From Monoplex corrugatus (Eukaryota > Mollusca > Gastropoda > Littorinimorpha > Ranellidae), in the NCBI GenBank assembly GCA_030674185.1, contig CM060312.1:49898307-49962306 (forward strand): 64,000 nt of DNA, in the 5' to 3' direction. Every line of letters begins with the position of its first letter. Position 1 is the first letter of the stretch. This document shows positions 62,540 to 64,000 of the stretch, one piece after another. The notes beneath the pieces were generated by a model. That model saw only the letters and a program-made list of their open reading frames with translations. It was not told the DNA's origin and did no database searches. The translations under genes were made by a program, and so were the position numbers.

Positions 62540-63000
62540 AATATGTAGCAACCACTTTAAACTGTTTCAAGCAGTCATCCCTGCTTTAAGTCAGTTTTTC
62601 AATGGCTTCTTTCTGGCTAGCTCTGCGGAGTAACGCTCTGACTGAAATGGATTTGATTCGGATCGATTAATTCGCTCGAAAAACACTTTTATGAGAGTGC
62701 GTTGTTCACAAATTGGATTTAAGCCAAAGTGAAGCGTGACATTTACTGCCATTACTGACAAAATTGGCGAAGAATTCGCTTCTTCAGCGTCCAGCACGAT
62801 GCCTCTCAGTGGCCTGGTGCCATTACACAGCCACTGGCAAGTGAGATCATCAATAGACTTACCAACCCACAAACGACCCAGACTGCTATTTTGAGACTGC
62901 TTGCACAATCGGTAATGTATGGATGGCGTAGATGGCTAAATTTACTTGTCAGCCTAATACATTTTAGAATCAAAATTGAGTTTGCTTCCACATAATTTTT
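62540..63000 (+). repeat. Segmental block P, copy 3
   Basis: Anchors are CTCTGACTGAAATGGATTTG, TGACATTTACTGCCATTACT, CTATTTTGAGACTGCTTGCA and TCAAAATTGAGTTTGCTTCC. Confidence 0.7.
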
Positions 63001-63019
63001 TTTTTATTAACATCATCGC

Positions 63020-63850
63020 TATTTTTTTCTGATGGGAATCAAACTTCTGCTGGTAGAGTAATCATTTCGTGCCTGCATCAGCAGAAACACTTCTTTTTTT
63101 TCTTGACTGCACTCTGTACGTGTGTGTGTGTGTGATGGGAGGAAGGAGGGGGTGAGTAGCCTCCACCATCGCAGCGCTCCCTTTCCTCCGAGACAGAATT
63201 TCCTTCTGCATCTTTCCCCTGGAGGAAAGGCTGGCTAAACGTGGAGTGGTGCCCATTCTCCGTTATTTCCTTTTTCTGCCTCTGAATCCTCTCCCTCGTC
63301 CATCCCTGCCCTCCTCCCCTTTCCAAAGTTGCAGTAGTTGCGATGCTGTACATGGTCTAAACTGTCATTCTGGAGAAAAGTTGGTACGGGCAAGGAAAAA
63401 AACCTGTCCTATAGATGACTTTGCAAACACAGGACAAACAGAGATGTTTGACCACCAAGTCTTTTTTCCTCTTGGATTTCAGCGAATTGGTGAAGACAAT
63501 TTTCAAAGAAAAGGGCTAGATTGAGTCTGCGTTCAGATTAGCGTGGAATGTTTTACTGCAGATAACAGACCTAGTATGTGAGCGAAAACGAATCTTAGTG
63601 CTTACTGAAGTGTGCTTCTGGTTCAACGAAAACGCCACCGGATCAGACTTTGTTTAGGGTTCTAGAATGGGCCTGTCAAGTACTGACAGGTCTGCCTCCA
63701 GTGCAAATGGGTACTGATGTTTCTACAAATCCTTTAGAATAGTCATTCACAAGTTCTTTAGATAAAGGTGAGAATCAAATTAAAGTGGAGTTTGTATCCG
63801 CTTATAAATGCTGGTACTGGGTGTATCGAGTGGATGTTCCAAGTAAGTTA
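63020..63850 (+). repeat. Segmental block Q, copy 3
   Basis: Anchors are CCCCTGGAGGAAAGGCTGGC, ATGCTGTACATGGTCTAAAC, ATGACTTTGCAAACACAGGA and AGCGAAAACGAATCTTAGTG. It continues to about 63,850, matching the end of copy 1. Confidence 0.7.
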
Positions 63851-64000
63851 CTGCTGAATTTCAAGTAACTGCTTTTCTTAAGAGAAAGAAGTACTGGCTT
63901 ACAAGTGTTTGAAGATTAACATGTTACGCTTTTGGTATTGGATGGTGCTGAGGGGTGGAGGTGTTTGGTGTCTGAGGATAAGTGATTGAGTTACTTGTGC

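Overview
The window looks like animal nuclear DNA, most probably from a mollusc and more likely a gastropod. It is AT-rich and has only two confident host coding exons. It carries very many long (CA/TG)n, (CT/GA)n, (TA)n and (ATC)n microsatellites, several minisatellites, and relics of LINEs, tRNA-derived SINEs and small DNA transposons. The SINE at 44.9-45.2 kb and the LINE tails resemble repeats I associate with gastropods; that part is recollection, not a search result.

Host gene: two plus-strand exons of one L1CAM-family (neuroglian-like) cell adhesion gene. Exon 27,712-28,011 is a complete Ig domain and is phase 1 on both sides. Exon 50,275-50,648 is the first fibronectin III domain plus the start of the second, entering in phase 1 and leaving in phase 0. 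The junction phases match, and the order (last Ig, then first FnIII) fits the 6 Ig + 5 FnIII family plan. The 22.3 kb between them would be one intron. The flanking 27.7 kb and 13.4 kb show no other exon I can support and are probably introns of the same gene.

Regions. 1-26 kb is a decayed array of paralogous blocks (called here U, T, S, R, W and V) that recur in the same orientation and order, often 6-7 kb apart, broken up by later insertions and microsatellites. 26-31 kb has a SINE relic, a palindromic TTAA-flanked MITE, the Ig exon and two minisatellites. 31.1-35.3 kb has a 5'-truncated, frameshifted LINE with reverse transcriptase and RNase H domains, lying between inverted arms of a second repeat (Y). 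35-50 kb is intronic sequence with LINE RNase H relics, a SINE, minisatellites and an internally deleted mariner-like element. 50.3-50.65 kb is the FnIII exon, entered directly from a 51-bp minisatellite. 52-64 kb is a second decayed tandem array (blocks O, P and Q, about 4 kb period) with nested SINE, hAT-like MITE and family-X insertions.

I see no bacterial, viral or CRISPR features and no convincing new gene system. The unusual content is structural: two old tandem arrays flanking the exons, minisatellites touching both splice sites of the large intron, microsatellites that start at LINE tails or travel inside mobile units, and a palindromic MITE with alternative ends. All repeat families were recognised by eye, so their ends are approximate unless target-site duplications are given.
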